Notes under the pieces: model-generated
The model's input: the letters and a program-made list of their open reading frames with translations, nothing else
Told to the model about the DNA's origin: nothing
Databases searched by the model: none
Position numbers and translations under genes: made by a program
Origin: Alphaproteobacteria bacterium
Lineage (GTDB): Bacteria; Pseudomonadota; Alphaproteobacteria; Rhizobiales; Aestuariivirgaceae
Reading direction: 5' to 3'
Length of the DNA stretch: 6,712 nucleotides
Assembly: GCA_026400595.1 (NCBI GenBank)
Contig: JAPLOT010000197.1
Span: 1-6,712 of the forward strand
Shown here: one piece after another, positions 6,622 through 6,712 of the stretch
How positions within the stretch are numbered: the first letter of the stretch is position 1
Layout of the letters: each line of letters starts with the position of its first letter

Positions 6622-6708
6622 ATGACGACTACGACTTACAGCCGCGACATCTCGCGCACCGATGGTTTCACCATGGGCGCCGGCCTTCTGGGCCGCGTCC
6701 GTACGTAA
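6622..6708 (+). CDS. Small ORF, 28 aa, possibly a truncated DUF1127-type protein
   Basis: Begins MTTTTYSRDISRTDGF and ends GAGLLGRVRT. AAGGAG (6606-6611) lies 10 nt before the ATG, a usable Shine-Dalgarno. In-frame ATGs at 6601 and 6580 could give 35 or 42 residues but have poorer ribosome sites. The TAA at 6706 lies inside CGTACGTA (6700-6707). Removing one CGTA would make the frame read on as VRNW to the window edge. The Thr-rich start followed by a short hydrophobic/basic stretch resembles N-termini of small rhizobial DUF1127 proteins, whose Arg/Trp-rich body would follow here. So this may be a short intact gene, a frameshifted one or a leader peptide. Function is unknown, and the resemblance is from memory, not a search. 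Confidence 0.4.
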   Translation: MTTTTYSRDISRTDGFTMGAGLLGRVRT

Positions 6709-6712
6709 CTGG

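Overview
The window looks like a chromosomal core segment of a high-GC alphaproteobacterium, most likely of the order Hyphomicrobiales (Rhizobiales). Three things suggest this: the recN-ligA gene order, the style of the proteins, and CTTGAC/CTATAT-type promoter elements. This assignment is inference from protein style and gene order; no search was run. I see no IS element, phage gene, tRNA, rRNA or CRISPR array.

Layout. Bases 1-220 (+) hold the C-terminal end of RecN. It is followed after 2 bp by ligA (223-2328, +), a complete NAD+-dependent DNA ligase; together they form a DNA repair/replication operon. A 10-bp gap separates ligA from a convergent minus-strand pair. Reading in the direction of transcription, this pair is a secreted 5'-nucleotidase-family metallophosphatase (5702 to 4188) and then a three-domain M24 Xaa-Pro aminopeptidase (4132 to 2339). 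They are probably co-transcribed, and both could serve nutrient recycling: periplasmic phosphate/nucleoside release and cytoplasmic peptide turnover. Divergent from the nucleotidase, a cold-shock protein gene (5970-6179, +) follows a long leader and ends in a very strong intrinsic terminator (6206-6231).

The last 480 bases are the least ordinary part. After the csp terminator the DNA becomes AT-rich (18 G+C in 60 bases at 6361-6420). It carries two copies of one 19-bp palindrome, TCATGC-N7-GCATGA, with centres 178 bp apart. The second copy lies about 64 bp upstream of the start site predicted from a CTATAT -10 box, the usual place for a LysR-type activator site. Just downstream, a good Shine-Dalgarno precedes a tiny ORF (6622-6708, 28 codons). 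This ORF stops inside a CGTACGTA tandem duplication; removing one CGTA would restore an open frame to the window edge, reading ...GRVRNW. The N-terminus resembles those of small rhizobial DUF1127 proteins. One possible reading is a LysR-controlled small DUF1127-type gene that is either truly short or broken by a 4-bp duplication. This is the best candidate for something undescribed here.
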